Part shown: one piece after another, positions 53,555 to 60,715 of the stretch | Position numbering within the stretch: position 1 is the stretch's first letter | How the letters are laid out: the number at the start of each line of letters is the position of its first letter | Source of the DNA: Acidobacteriota bacterium | GTDB lineage: Bacteria; Acidobacteriota; Terriglobia; Acidiferrales; UBA7541 | Reading direction: 5' to 3' | DNA length: 60,715 nt | Assembly: GCA_003223245.1 (NCBI GenBank) | Contig: QHYI01000145.1 | Coordinates: 1 to 60,715, forward strand | Position numbers and translations under genes: made by a program | Notes under the pieces: generated by a model | Told to the model about the DNA's origin: nothing | What the model saw: only the letters and a program-made list of their open reading frames with translations | Databases searched by the model: none

Positions 53555-54121
53555 ATGACTTGGATTCAGACTGTGCGCATGGATGACGACAGATGCGTGA
53601 AGGACGCCATCGAATCGCAGCGAAAGCTCTATCCCATCGAATACGCCACGCCTGTTCAGCCCGTAAATGATGGTGAAACCGCGGGCATCGTGGCGAGCCA
53701 CACGCTGATTCCCGAAGCGCTTTATCACGCCTTCAGCACGTTCGGCGCGCTGATGTCTCCCGAGTTGCCGCTGAAGCGCCACCAGCACGAGATGATTGCG
53801 ACCATGGTCTCGGTGACCAACCGCTGTCACTATTGAATCGTCTCCCACGCAGAGTTTTTGCGTCGCGTCACCCTGAATGAGGGCATGGTGGAAGCGCTGA
53901 AGAAGGATTACCGCACTGCGCCCATCAGCGGGCAGGATCGCACCATGCTCGACTACGTCGTGAAACTCACCAAGGACGCTACAAAATGCTCTCCGGCGGA
54001 TCACGCCAAGCTGCGCGCCGCCGGCTTCGACGACAAAGGCATCTTGCAAATCACGCTGATTGCGTCCTGGTTCAACTACATCAATCGTGTTGCCGACGCT
54101 CTCGGCGTCGGCCGCGACTGA
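53555..54121 (+). CDS. AhpD-like (CMD family) protein, probable selenoprotein with CxxU active site
   Basis: The frame from ATG 53555 (GGAGG upstream) meets TGA at 53834-53836 and continues open to TGA at 54119-54121, giving 188 residues if the inner TGA is read as selenocysteine (Sec94). Around it lies E79, C91, U94 and H98, the exact spacing of the AhpD catalytic set (Glu118, Cys130, Cys133, His137). This gives CxxUxxxH in place of CxxCxxxH. Residues 48-110 show the CMD core ([16 protein letters not shown] then [10 protein letters not shown]). A stem-loop suitable as SECIS follows. AhpD-like proteins reduce peroxides through this dithiol. The gene lies 29 bp after the cytochrome gene and 9 bp before the second FG-GAP gene. 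A nonsense mutation of a Cys codon is the alternative. Confidence 0.8.
53834..53863 (+). promoter_or_regulatory. Candidate bacterial SECIS element with the recoded UGA
   Basis: The UGA is at 53834-53836. A stem of ACGCA (53847-53851) with TGCGT (53859-53863) encloses a seven-base loop starting with G (GAGTTTT, 53852-53858). The loop begins 16 nt after the UGA. A short stem, a G in the first two loop bases and this spacing fit the bacterial SECIS description as I know it. Confidence 0.6.
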
Positions 54122-54130
54122 AATGGGGGA

Positions 54131-55888
54131 ATGGTGAAAAAATGTAGCGCAGGGCGCCAGCCCTGCGGATTTTTCCAATCCGTCCTCGCAATAATCCCGC
54201 TGGTCGCCCTGGCCATTGTCATGGCCGTAAAAACAGGCGTCGCGGCTCCGCCCGAAGCCTCCTCCATCCAATTCCGCGACGTCACTCAACGAGCCGGAAT
54301 CCACTTCGTCCACAACAACGGCGCGTTTGGCAAAAAATATCTCCCGGAAACCATGGGCCCCGGCGTCGCCTTCATCGACTATGACAACGACGGTTGGCCT
54401 GACATTTTCCTGGTCAACGGCATGGACTGGCCCGGCCACGTTCGCAAGCATTCCACGCCCAAGCTCTATCACAACAATCAGGATGGTACGTTCACCGACG
54501 TGACCCGCAAAGCTGGCCTCGACATCGCGCTTTATGGCATGGGCGTAGCCGTCGGCGATTACGACAACGACGGCTACGACGATCTCTTCGTCACCGCCTA
54601 CGGCCAAAACCATCTCTTTCACAACGATGGCAACGGCACCTTTACCGACCTGACGCAAAAAGCCGGCTTGCAAGGCCCGAAAGAATTCAGCACCAGTGCT
54701 GCCTGGGTCGATTACGACAAAGACGGCCACCTCGATCTCGTCGTCGGCAATTACGTTCAGTGGACGCCGGAGACCGACCTTTATTGCACGCTCGATGGCA
54801 AGAGCAAATCTTATTGCACGCCGGAATCCTACAAAGGCATATCGGTACGCCTTTGGCACAATCGCGGCAACGGCACGTTTGAAGACGTCACGCAAAAATC
54901 CGGCCTCGGCGACGCAACCTCAAAAACCCTTGGCGTGGCCGTCCTCGATTATGATAACGACGGCTGGCCCGATCTCCTGTTCTCCAACGACACACAGCCC
55001 AACAAGCTCTATCGCAACAATGGCAATGGAACTTTCACCGAAAAAGCCGTCGTCGCGGGCGTGGCCTTCAGCGAAGACGGCGTCGCGCGCGCCGGTATGG
55101 GCGTGGACGCCGCCGACTATGATCATTCCGGCTTCGCCAGCGTGCTCATCACGAATTTCTCGAACCAGATGATTTCCCTGTATCACAACGAAGGCAAAGG
55201 CCTCTTCGTTGACGAAGCGCCCCGCTCGGAAATCGGCCACGCTTCGCTGCTCACGCTTGGCTTCGGCTGCTTCTTTTTTGATTACGATCTCGACGGCTGG
55301 CCGGACGTTTTCATCGCCAACGGTCACGTTGATGACGACATCCAAAAGGTTCAACCCAACGTGACCTACGCCATGCCTCCACATCTTTTCCGCAATGTGG
55401 GCAAAGGGAAGTTCGAGGAAGTCACCAAGTCGATGGGCGCGGCGTTCGCCTCTCCTCGTGTCGGTCGGGGCGCGGCCTATGCGGACATCAACAATGACGG
55501 CCGACTGGATCTGCTCCTCTCCACCAACAGCGGTCCGGTGTATTTATTCCGCAACGAAGCGTCAGGCGCCGCCGCAGCGAACCACAGCCTCCGCCTCAAA
55601 CTTATTGGCACGAAAACTAACCGCGACGGCATCGGTGCCGTCGTGAAGCTCACCGCTGGCGGCGATACGCAAACCAAAATGCTCCACAGCGGATCAAGCT
55701 ATCTTTCCGCCAGCGAACTCGTGCTCACTTTCGGCCTCGGCCCGCGCGACAAAGCAGACTCCATCGAAATCCACTGGCCCAGCGGCCAAATCGATCGCCT
55801 CTCCTCCGTCCCCGGCGGCGCCACCCTCACCGTCACCGAATCCAAAGGCATCACTGCCACCCGCACCTTCGCCAAGCGGGAGTTTTGA
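54131..55888 (+). CDS. Secreted FG-GAP/UnbV (CRTAC1-like) repeat protein 2
   Basis: This 585-residue paralogue of the protein at 48611 has an N-terminal signal segment (FFQSVLAIIPLVALAIVMAV, about residues 14-33), FG-GAP/VCBS repeats with DxDxDG loops (DYDNDGWPD, DYDNDGYDD, DYDHSGFAS), and a C-terminal ASPIC/UnbV domain with TNRDGIGAVVKLTAGG and IEIHWPSGQ. Unlike copy 1 it lacks a twin arginine, so it may use Sec export. A palindromic repeat is embedded in codons 7-12, suggesting the first 12 residues are recently acquired. It follows the AhpD-like gene by 9 bp. Confidence 0.87.
   Translation: MVKKCSAGRQPCGFFQSVLAIIPLVALAIVMAVKTGVAAPPEASSIQFRDVTQRAGIHFVHNNGAFGKKYLPETMGPGVAFIDYDNDGWPDIFLVNGMDWPGHVRKHSTPKLYHNNQDGTFTDVTRKAGLDIALYGMGVAVGDYDNDGYDDLFVTAYGQNHLFHNDGNGTFTDLTQKAGLQGPKEFSTSAAWVDYDKDGHLDLVVGNYVQWTPETDLYCTLDGKSKSYCTPESYKGISVRLWHNRGNGTFEDVTQKSGLGDATSKTLGVAVLDYDNDGWPDLLFSNDTQPNKLYRNNGNGTFTEKAVVAGVAFSEDGVARAGMGVDAADYDHSGFASVLITNFSNQMISLYHNEGKGLFVDEAPRSEIGHASLLTLGFGCFFFDYDLDGWPDVFIANGHVDDDIQKVQPNVTYAMPPHLFRNVGKGKFEEVTKSMGAAFASPRVGRGAAYADINNDGRLDLLLSTNSGPVYLFRNEASGAAAANHSLRLKLIGTKTNRDGIGAVVKLTAGGDTQTKMLHSGSSYLSASELVLTFGLGPRDKADSIEIHWPSGQIDRLSSVPGGATLTVTESKGITATRTFAKREF
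54149..54166. repeat. Palindrome inside the 5' end of the FG-GAP gene 2
   Basis: GCAGGGC pairs with GCCCTGC around a GCCA loop. It is read as codons of the N-terminal CSAGRQPCG stretch. It resembles dispersed extragenic palindromes rather than native signal peptide sequence. Confidence 0.55.
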
Positions 55889-55919
55889 CCAACGTAGACC
55901 CAGAAGCCACACTGACCCC

Positions 55920-56048
55920 ATGGAAATAGAACTTACACCGGAACCCGAAGCGAGGCTCGACAGCATCGCAGCGCAACAGGGGCGCGACCCGCAATCGCTT
56001 GTGCGGGAAGCCGTGGAGCGGCGTTTGGCGGGTACCTTACCCTATTAA
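55920..56048 (+). CDS. Short RHH-like antitoxin fragment
   Basis: A 42-residue frame starts ATG at 55920: MEIELTPEPEARLDSIAAQQ then GRDPQSLVREAVERRLAG. This is the ribbon-helix-helix N-terminal half of ParD/CopG-like antitoxins, which are usually about 80 residues long. It has no visible ribosome site and no toxin gene follows, so it is probably a truncated orphan. Confidence 0.45.
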   Translation: MEIELTPEPEARLDSIAAQQGRDPQSLVREAVERRLAGTLPY

Positions 56049-56066
56049 TAACGAGCGGTATTGAGC

Positions 56067-56900
56067 TCAGCTCTTCATCAGCTTAATTCCGCCGTTGGTC
56101 GTCGAGACTTTCAATTCTCGGCCGCCGCTGCCCACGGTACCGGAAAGCTCTTTCGAGTTGAAACTGCCTTGCACGGTAATCGGAAAATCCGTGTTAATCC
56201 CGCCATTCGTCGTGGTTGCATCCAGCTTGAATTCCGCCGAAGCCGGCAGGACTACATCCACGCTCCCGTTTGTGCTCGTCACCCGCAACTCGCCGTTCCA
56301 CTTCGCGTCGCCCATCGATACGCGGATCCCACCGTTTGTAGTTGTCGCAGAAGCCCATTCACTGGTCGCAACCTCCACGTTCCCGTTCGTGGTCGCTGCC
56401 TCCACCACGCTGTTCAGGTCGCGGCAAAACACGCCTCCATTTGTCGTCATCGCGCGGAGGCGCACGCCTCGCGGCACTTGCACGTCAAAATTCACCTTTG
56501 CGCGGCTCCCGTGCCACCAGCTCATGGACTCGGATGAGACTCCGCCGCGATGGCAGCGTCCGGGCGTCTTGTCCCTGGCCTGCGCCGCACAAATTGTCAC
56601 GCCATCCGAATACTCAACGACTTCGATGAACAAATTGCTGTCCCCATCGTTGCCTTTCCTCATGCTTTCGGCCCGCGCTTCGTTCCCCGAGGCAGCGCTC
56701 GCCTCAATCTCCCCATTTCGATTGATGATTTCCAGCGTCTGCCCTGCCTTCAAGTTTCCCTGCCAATGAAAATCGTCTGGGGAGAACACGCTCCGTTTCT
56801 CACCCTGCGCCGACGCCGGGGCGCCCGTCGCCAGGGAAATCATCGACAGGCAAAGCGCTCCCGTTATCCATCCCAGCGCTAAATTTCTAGTGCTCTTCAT
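56067..56900 (-). CDS. DUF4097 family beta-helix protein, secreted
   Basis: This 277-residue protein has a signal peptide (residues 1-31, ending ASAQG). A repetitive beta-strand domain follows, with the TTNGG motif recurring about six times (MTTNGGVFCRDL, TTTNGGIRVS, TTTNGGINTDF, STTNGGIKLM). This is typical of DUF4097, which forms a beta-helix of unknown function, probably in the periplasm. Four cysteines cluster in its N-terminal half (CAAQ, GRCHRG, FCRD). The start is ATG at 56900 with GGAGGGGC upstream. The 260 bp beyond it to 57160 show no gene. Confidence 0.85.
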   Translation of the reverse strand: MKSTRNLALGWITGALCLSMISLATGAPASAQGEKRSVFSPDDFHWQGNLKAGQTLEIINRNGEIEASAASGNEARAESMRKGNDGDSNLFIEVVEYSDGVTICAAQARDKTPGRCHRGGVSSESMSWWHGSRAKVNFDVQVPRGVRLRAMTTNGGVFCRDLNSVVEAATTNGNVEVATSEWASATTTNGGIRVSMGDAKWNGELRVTSTNGSVDVVLPASAEFKLDATTTNGGINTDFPITVQGSFNSKELSGTVGSGGRELKVSTTNGGIKLMKS

Positions 56901-57160
56901 GCCCCTCCTCCTTCCAGCCGGGAGACAAAAATAAGCGGTTTCAGGGAACCCACGTTTTCTCTCTTATGTACGTTCCCTTATCCGCTTTAGTTCCCGAAAG
57001 GATTTGTTTTGGACCAGCACCTGGCAATGCAGCTCGACCGCCAGCTCGCGTCCTGCTCGATCTAAGTCGCACCAGCGCGGCTTCCCCTCCATCCTATACT
57101 TCGTTCCGAATCCATCTCAGGTATCAATCGGAGATTTCGCCGTCAAATAGCTAGCCGTCG

Positions 57161-58654
57161 CTAGAACAGATTCCAGAGGAACTGGTTGTAGACTTCGTGG
57201 TGGAACTGCACCTCTTGCGCTTTCACAATCGTGCCGAGGGCCCGCGGACAGCGATCCGCGGCCGTGCGCTTCACTTCCGCATAACGGGCCTTGACGTCGG
57301 CGCCCAGGAGTGTGGTGGTCCACTCGGACTTCTCAAAGTTTTCGATGGCCGTGTAGATGTTGTCCGGGAGATAGCGTTTGGCGGACCGCAAGTCCTTGAT
57401 TTTGGCGATATCGCCGTCAAGGCCGGTTTTGAAGATGGCGTACATCACCATGTACGGGTTGGAGTCCGGCGCAACGGCACGCACTTCGGTGCGCATGCTG
57501 CGTTCATTGCCGATGGGGATGCGCACCATGGCGCCGCGGTTCGTGGGCGAAGCGTTGAGCTGATTCGGGGCTTCGAAGTGCGGGTCGAGGCGGCGGTAGG
57601 CGTTCACGCTGGAATTGATGAGCAGGCAGATATCGTTGCCGTGGGTGAGGATGCGGTCGACAAAGTCCCAGCCGAATTTGCTGAGTTTCTCCTCGCCACT
57701 GGGATCCCAGAAAAGGTTTTTGCCGTCCTTGCTGACGGAAACGTTGGTGTGCATGCCGCTGCCGTTCACGCCAACAATGGGCTTGGGCAGGAAGCTGGCG
57801 GTGAAGCCCATGTTCGTGGCGACCTGACGGCAAACTAATTTGTAAAGCTGAATCTGGTCGGCGGCTTGCACGACTTCGCCATAGTTGTAGTTGATTTCAA
57901 ACTGCGATGGCGCAACTTCCGGGTGATCTTTTTCGTTTTGGAAGGCCATGGCACGCTGCACTTCGGCAGTGGTGTCAATGAAGGTGCGGAGGGGATCGCC
58001 GGGAAGCGAGTGGTAGTAGCCGCCAGTATTCACGTAATCGAATTTTCCGGTTTCGTGGTAGCGGCGTTCGGCGTCAGGCCCGGCGAACAAGAAGCCTTCA
58101 ATTTCGTTGGCGGCATTAAGCGTGTAGCCTTTCTTTTCGAAAAGGCCATCGGCGTAGCCCTTCAACACGCCGCGAATGTCGGCCGTGTAGGGCGTGCCGT
58201 CCTTGTCAATGACATGGCCGAAGACGAGAACTTTGCCGGAGCCAAACACGTCGGAAGGAGCCCAATAAAAAGAAGGCCAATCCATGGCCAGTCGCAAATC
58301 GCTTTCCCGCTGCGCGGTGAAACCACGGATGGAGGAGCCGTCAAAAGTGAGGTTGTCCCAACTCTTGATGAGGAACTTTTTGTCGTAGTCGAGCATGTGG
58401 AGGCGGCCTTCGAGGTCGCTGAAAAGGACGGTGACGGCCTTGATGCGTTTTTCGTCGGTCAAGTATTTAAGGCGCTCCTCCTGAACTTTGTGCGCCGGCA
58501 CGCGATTCTTGCGCTGCTCCTTGGCGCTCAGATTCAACTGCTCCAGCTCATCATAAGAAAGGGTGAGAAAATTTCGCAGTTCGTTGGACATGAATCTCCT
58601 CGGGTTGGAATCAGACGTGCGTTCGTGCGTAAGCTTTGTGGCGGAAGTGGCCAT
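57161..58654 (-). CDS. glnA: Glutamine synthetase, type I-like
   Basis: This 497-residue enzyme makes glutamine from glutamate and ammonia. It carries LFSDLEGRLHMLDYDKKFL, NLTFDGSSIRGFTAQRESDL, EIEGFLFAGPDAE, HPEVAPSQFEINYNYGE, GVNGSGMHTNVSVSKDGKNL and NRGAMVRIPIGNERSMRTEV. These cover the beta-grasp, ATP/metal and glutamate sites. There is no obvious adenylylation tyrosine motif (NLYxLP). Two starts, 58654 and 58591, each have their own GAGGAGATTC ribosome site; the longer is chosen, adding 21 residues. Regulation cannot be read from the sequence. Confidence 0.92.
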   Translation of the reverse strand: MATSATKLTHERTSDSNPRRFMSNELRNFLTLSYDELEQLNLSAKEQRKNRVPAHKVQEERLKYLTDEKRIKAVTVLFSDLEGRLHMLDYDKKFLIKSWDNLTFDGSSIRGFTAQRESDLRLAMDWPSFYWAPSDVFGSGKVLVFGHVIDKDGTPYTADIRGVLKGYADGLFEKKGYTLNAANEIEGFLFAGPDAERRYHETGKFDYVNTGGYYHSLPGDPLRTFIDTTAEVQRAMAFQNEKDHPEVAPSQFEINYNYGEVVQAADQIQLYKLVCRQVATNMGFTASFLPKPIVGVNGSGMHTNVSVSKDGKNLFWDPSGEEKLSKFGWDFVDRILTHGNDICLLINSSVNAYRRLDPHFEAPNQLNASPTNRGAMVRIPIGNERSMRTEVRAVAPDSNPYMVMYAIFKTGLDGDIAKIKDLRSAKRYLPDNIYTAIENFEKSEWTTTLLGADVKARYAEVKRTAADRCPRALGTIVKAQEVQFHHEVYNQFLWNLF

Positions 58655-58893
58655 CAGAATCTCCTCACATTTGGATTGGGAGCACTCAGTCGTAGTCTTA
58701 TGGGGACAAGCGCAGCCATCAACGAGCCTAGGGTAACGCGGGGGGAATGCGAGCGTCAATCGAAAGACCCGATGCAATGAATGCAAGAAAGTGGAGGGCC
58801 GTGGGGCAAGTGGTAGGAGGTTGTTATCAAGTTTGGTGAAATGCGCAGGACGGCAAAAATTGACTGATTGAATTTAGCGCAGTTGGATCAAAA

Positions 58894-58969
<76 letters not shown>

Positions 58970-59029
58970 AGCGTGGGATATCAGAAGTTTACATGCGAGC
59001 CTTGATTTTGTCGATGCGCTGAGGAATGT

Positions 59030-59064
59030 CGGTAGTGTCCTATTTCCGAATTAGCACACTACCG
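59030..59064. promoter_or_regulatory. 9-bp inverted repeat downstream of the DHH gene
   Basis: CGGTAGTGT (59030-59038) and ACACTACCG (59056-59064) are separated by 17 bp, just past the stop of the DHH gene. There is no T run, so it is not a typical intrinsic terminator. It may stabilise the 3' end or be an old mobile-element end. Confidence 0.5.
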
Positions 59065-59091
59065 GAATATTTAAAATCGCTTAAAAAAGAA

Positions 59092-60051
59092 CTATTTCCG
59101 CCGCAAGGTAGCTGCCAGCTCTCGTGCGACTTCGCGCGCATGAGCCAGATTTCCGGCGTCGAAAGAGATCGCTGAAACGCGCGGATGTCCCCCGCCCCCG
59201 TGCTTTTCCGCGAGTGAAGCGAGGTTTTGATCGGCGGTCGCTTGGTTCCACGGATTGGTACCGAGCGAGACCTTCGCACGCACCGGGGAGGCGCTGACAC
59301 TCACCGAATAGACGCACTCGGGATGTAACAAATAAGGAATGAATTTGTTGTAGCCTTCCAAGTCCAAATCACTCACGTCAAAGAAAATCACGCCGTCGCG
59401 CGCGTCGATGCGCTGGCGAAGAATCTCGATCGACTGTCGGTGGCGCTCCAGCAGCGGTCCGAGATGCTTGGCCACCAGCGGCAGCTTCACCATTTCGCTG
59501 AGCGGGCGGTACGCTAAGTCGGGGATAATCTGCGCCGGCAGGCCATTCTCGGGTGCCGCTTCGATCACCAAAGCGAGTTGCGTCGCGGGCTCGGCCAGTT
59601 CCACTGCGGCTTGGGGCGTTGGGTACTGCGCCCCGTCAATGATGTCGCCCCAACGAATTAAATCCGCGAGCGGAGCGGTATCGAACCCAAACTTTTCTTT
59701 GGTCACTGTGGCAATCAACTTGGTGCAGGACTTGTAATCCGGTTCGTAGAACATGTGCTCGCGCGTTTGCTGGCGAAATTGTTCGGCGTCGGTGGGAGTC
59801 AGAAACGCGCTCTGATGATGATCGAACCACCAGGTCACCTTCGACGAATTGGAATATTTGAAGTCCACGATGACGTTTTCATCGCCGTCGAAGATGCCGT
59901 CTTCCCAGGGCTGCGACGCCCGGTGCGTCATGCCGGTGAAGGCAAACTCGGCGCTCTTGTCAAATTTTTCCCGGTAAAAGCGGTAGAAGAGAGCGGCGGA
60001 AGCGGTGCCATCAAAGCAGCGATCGTGGAAACAGAGCCTGACCTTTTTCAT
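59092..60051 (-). CDS. DHH/DHHA1 family phosphoesterase
   Basis: This 319-residue protein starts KKVRLCFHDRCFDGTASAAL, where H and D are metal ligands. It contains the DHH motif in VTWWFDHHQSAF (near residue 75) and a C-terminal DHHA1 domain with KHGGGGHPRVSAISF. DHH enzymes hydrolyse nucleotides such as pApA or short oligonucleotides with manganese; here the exact substrate is unknown. The ATG at 60051 is chosen over 60141 because it directly precedes the conserved HDRCFDG block, although the ribosome site is weak. It is probably cytosolic. Confidence 0.83.
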   Translation of the reverse strand: MKKVRLCFHDRCFDGTASAALFYRFYREKFDKSAEFAFTGMTHRASQPWEDGIFDGDENVIVDFKYSNSSKVTWWFDHHQSAFLTPTDAEQFRQQTREHMFYEPDYKSCTKLIATVTKEKFGFDTAPLADLIRWGDIIDGAQYPTPQAAVELAEPATQLALVIEAAPENGLPAQIIPDLAYRPLSEMVKLPLVAKHLGPLLERHRQSIEILRQRIDARDGVIFFDVSDLDLEGYNKFIPYLLHPECVYSVSVSASPVRAKVSLGTNPWNQATADQNLASLAEKHGGGGHPRVSAISFDAGNLAHAREVARELAATLRRK

Positions 60052-60329
60052 TTGGGCTTCGTTCGCTCCGTCCCTCCGACTGCCCGAGAGGTAAGAGGGG
60101 GCAAAGCTCACCAAGATGTATGCCTGCAGCATGATTGTCAAGAAGAAACGCTCGTAGGTGAAACCGACTGGTTTATTGCATGGCCTTGCGACTTTCCTTT
60201 ATTCAGGAGCGTACAAAGCGCCGGGTGGGCCCCTTGACTTCTGTGCAGCTGGCGGCGGTGGGTCTTGGGCACCAAAGCCCACGCCGATTTTTTTCAGGAA
60301 GGCGAGGGGAGACCGTCCCAACTCTTTCC

Positions 60330-60715
60330 TTAGATTCTATAGCCCATAAAGAGGGCCAGGCCGATATGAATAATGGCCAGGATGGCGAAGGCATAACTAA
60401 ACGGCCGGTGGATCACGTGCCAGAGCTGAAAGATGCGCTGCGTGCGGCTGAGGAAGGCGATGCTCTTGGAGAGCTTGGCCTCCGTTTTGGCGAGGTGCAG
60501 AGCGCGCTCGAGCCGATGGTCACGCGTGGCCAGCAAGCCAAAGAACGAGAAAATCCAAGCGCCAAAACCTGCCTGCTGCAGGCGGACCCAGGAGGTTCGG
60601 AAAGGACGCTTGAAATCGATGAAGATCATGGAGATCAAGGAAACGATCGCGGGAGTTTTGGCCACCTCCGCCGCGGAAGGCAGTTGGTACAAAGCGTCTA
60701 CGGCAAAGCCGAAAG
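60330..60715 (-). CDS. C-terminal end of a membrane protein (cut by the window edge)
   Basis: The frame is open past the right edge, giving the last 127 residues or more. Two membrane segments can be seen: WIFSFFGLLAT and the final YAFAILAIIHIGLALFMGYR. HVIHRPFSYAFAILAIIHIG has histidines in a membrane helix of the kind that bind haem b in ferric-reductase-like proteins. The true start lies outside. No identity can be given beyond a possible haem-containing membrane redox protein. The 278 bp between it and the DHH gene hold no recognised feature. Confidence 0.55.
   Translation of the reverse strand, partial: FGFAVDALYQLPSAAEVAKTPAIVSLISMIFIDFKRPFRTSWVRLQQAGFGAWIFSFFGLLATRDHRLERALHLAKTEAKLSKSIAFLSRTQRIFQLWHVIHRPFSYAFAILAIIHIGLALFMGYRI

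Noticed and set aside
53519-54895. Long antisense frame (458 codons) opposite the AhpD-like and FG-GAP genes
   Set aside because: It is a shadow created by GC-rich codon bias; it crosses several real genes and encodes no recognisable domain.

Overview
This 60.7 kb window looks like a piece of an Acidobacteriota chromosome, probably from the Acidobacteriia or Koribacter/Sulfotelmatobacter side of the phylum. That placement is inferred from gene content alone. The best markers are a PadR regulator followed by four tandem orphan MacB/FtsX-like permeases (the ADOP family), a large secreted BNR/sortilin-like protein, two CRTAC1-like FG-GAP/UnbV proteins, and a transaldolase gene that overlaps a glucose-6-phosphate isomerase gene. 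The DNA is GC-rich and has several small palindromic repeats. Many genes are in decay: an interrupted MFS transporter, a PilZ gene with a stop codon, frameshifted DUF1488-like and VapB-like genes, C-terminal stubs of a VOC protein and an alpha/beta hydrolase, and three degraded tRNA pieces.

Layout. 1-1070: the 3' end of an apparently ORF-less group II intron, then non-coding DNA with the 5' half of a tRNA-Leu. 1071-3411: a DUF3891 gene, a broken MFS gene carrying a 123-bp inverted copy of the DUF3891 gene's 3' end, and a DUF4282 gene. 3638-15235: padR with its promoter and operator, then four paralogous permeases. 15451-18630: a BNR-repeat secreted protein. 18648-21864: a small membrane protein and an ECF42-type sigma factor island with two YciI/DGPF genes, each preceded by the same TGTCGA-N17-CG(A/T)C promoter. 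22142-25961: an AAA ATPase, a pseudo-tRNA, and a BlaI/M56/TPR operon. 26018-29070: a worn accessory region with tRNA-Leu(TAA). 29147-30927: an intact-looking ISKra4-type insertion sequence with a 9-bp target duplication and an A9 slippery site.

31051-41125 is a co-directional central-carbon operon: tkt, rpiB, tal, pgi, gnd, zwf, pgl and a class I fructose-bisphosphate aldolase. With rpe nearby on the other strand at 43019-43699, every enzyme of the oxidative and non-oxidative pentose phosphate pathway lies within 12.7 kb. 41180-46583 holds an ArsR/SRPBCC/DinB operon and assorted housekeeping genes.

46652-55888 is the most interesting block. A histidine kinase and response regulator run by overlapping codons into a Tat-exported FG-GAP/UnbV protein. 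Next come a promoter and a leader with an intrinsic terminator, then a five-heme membrane cytochrome c with a TPR tail, an AhpD-like protein and a second FG-GAP/UnbV protein. The AhpD-like gene has an in-frame TGA exactly at the second cysteine of its active-site CxxC, followed at the expected distance by a stem-loop resembling a bacterial SECIS element, so it is probably a selenoprotein (CxxU). The window closes with a DUF4097 protein, glutamine synthetase, tRNA-Lys(CTT), a DHH phosphoesterase and the C-terminal end of a membrane protein cut by the window edge.
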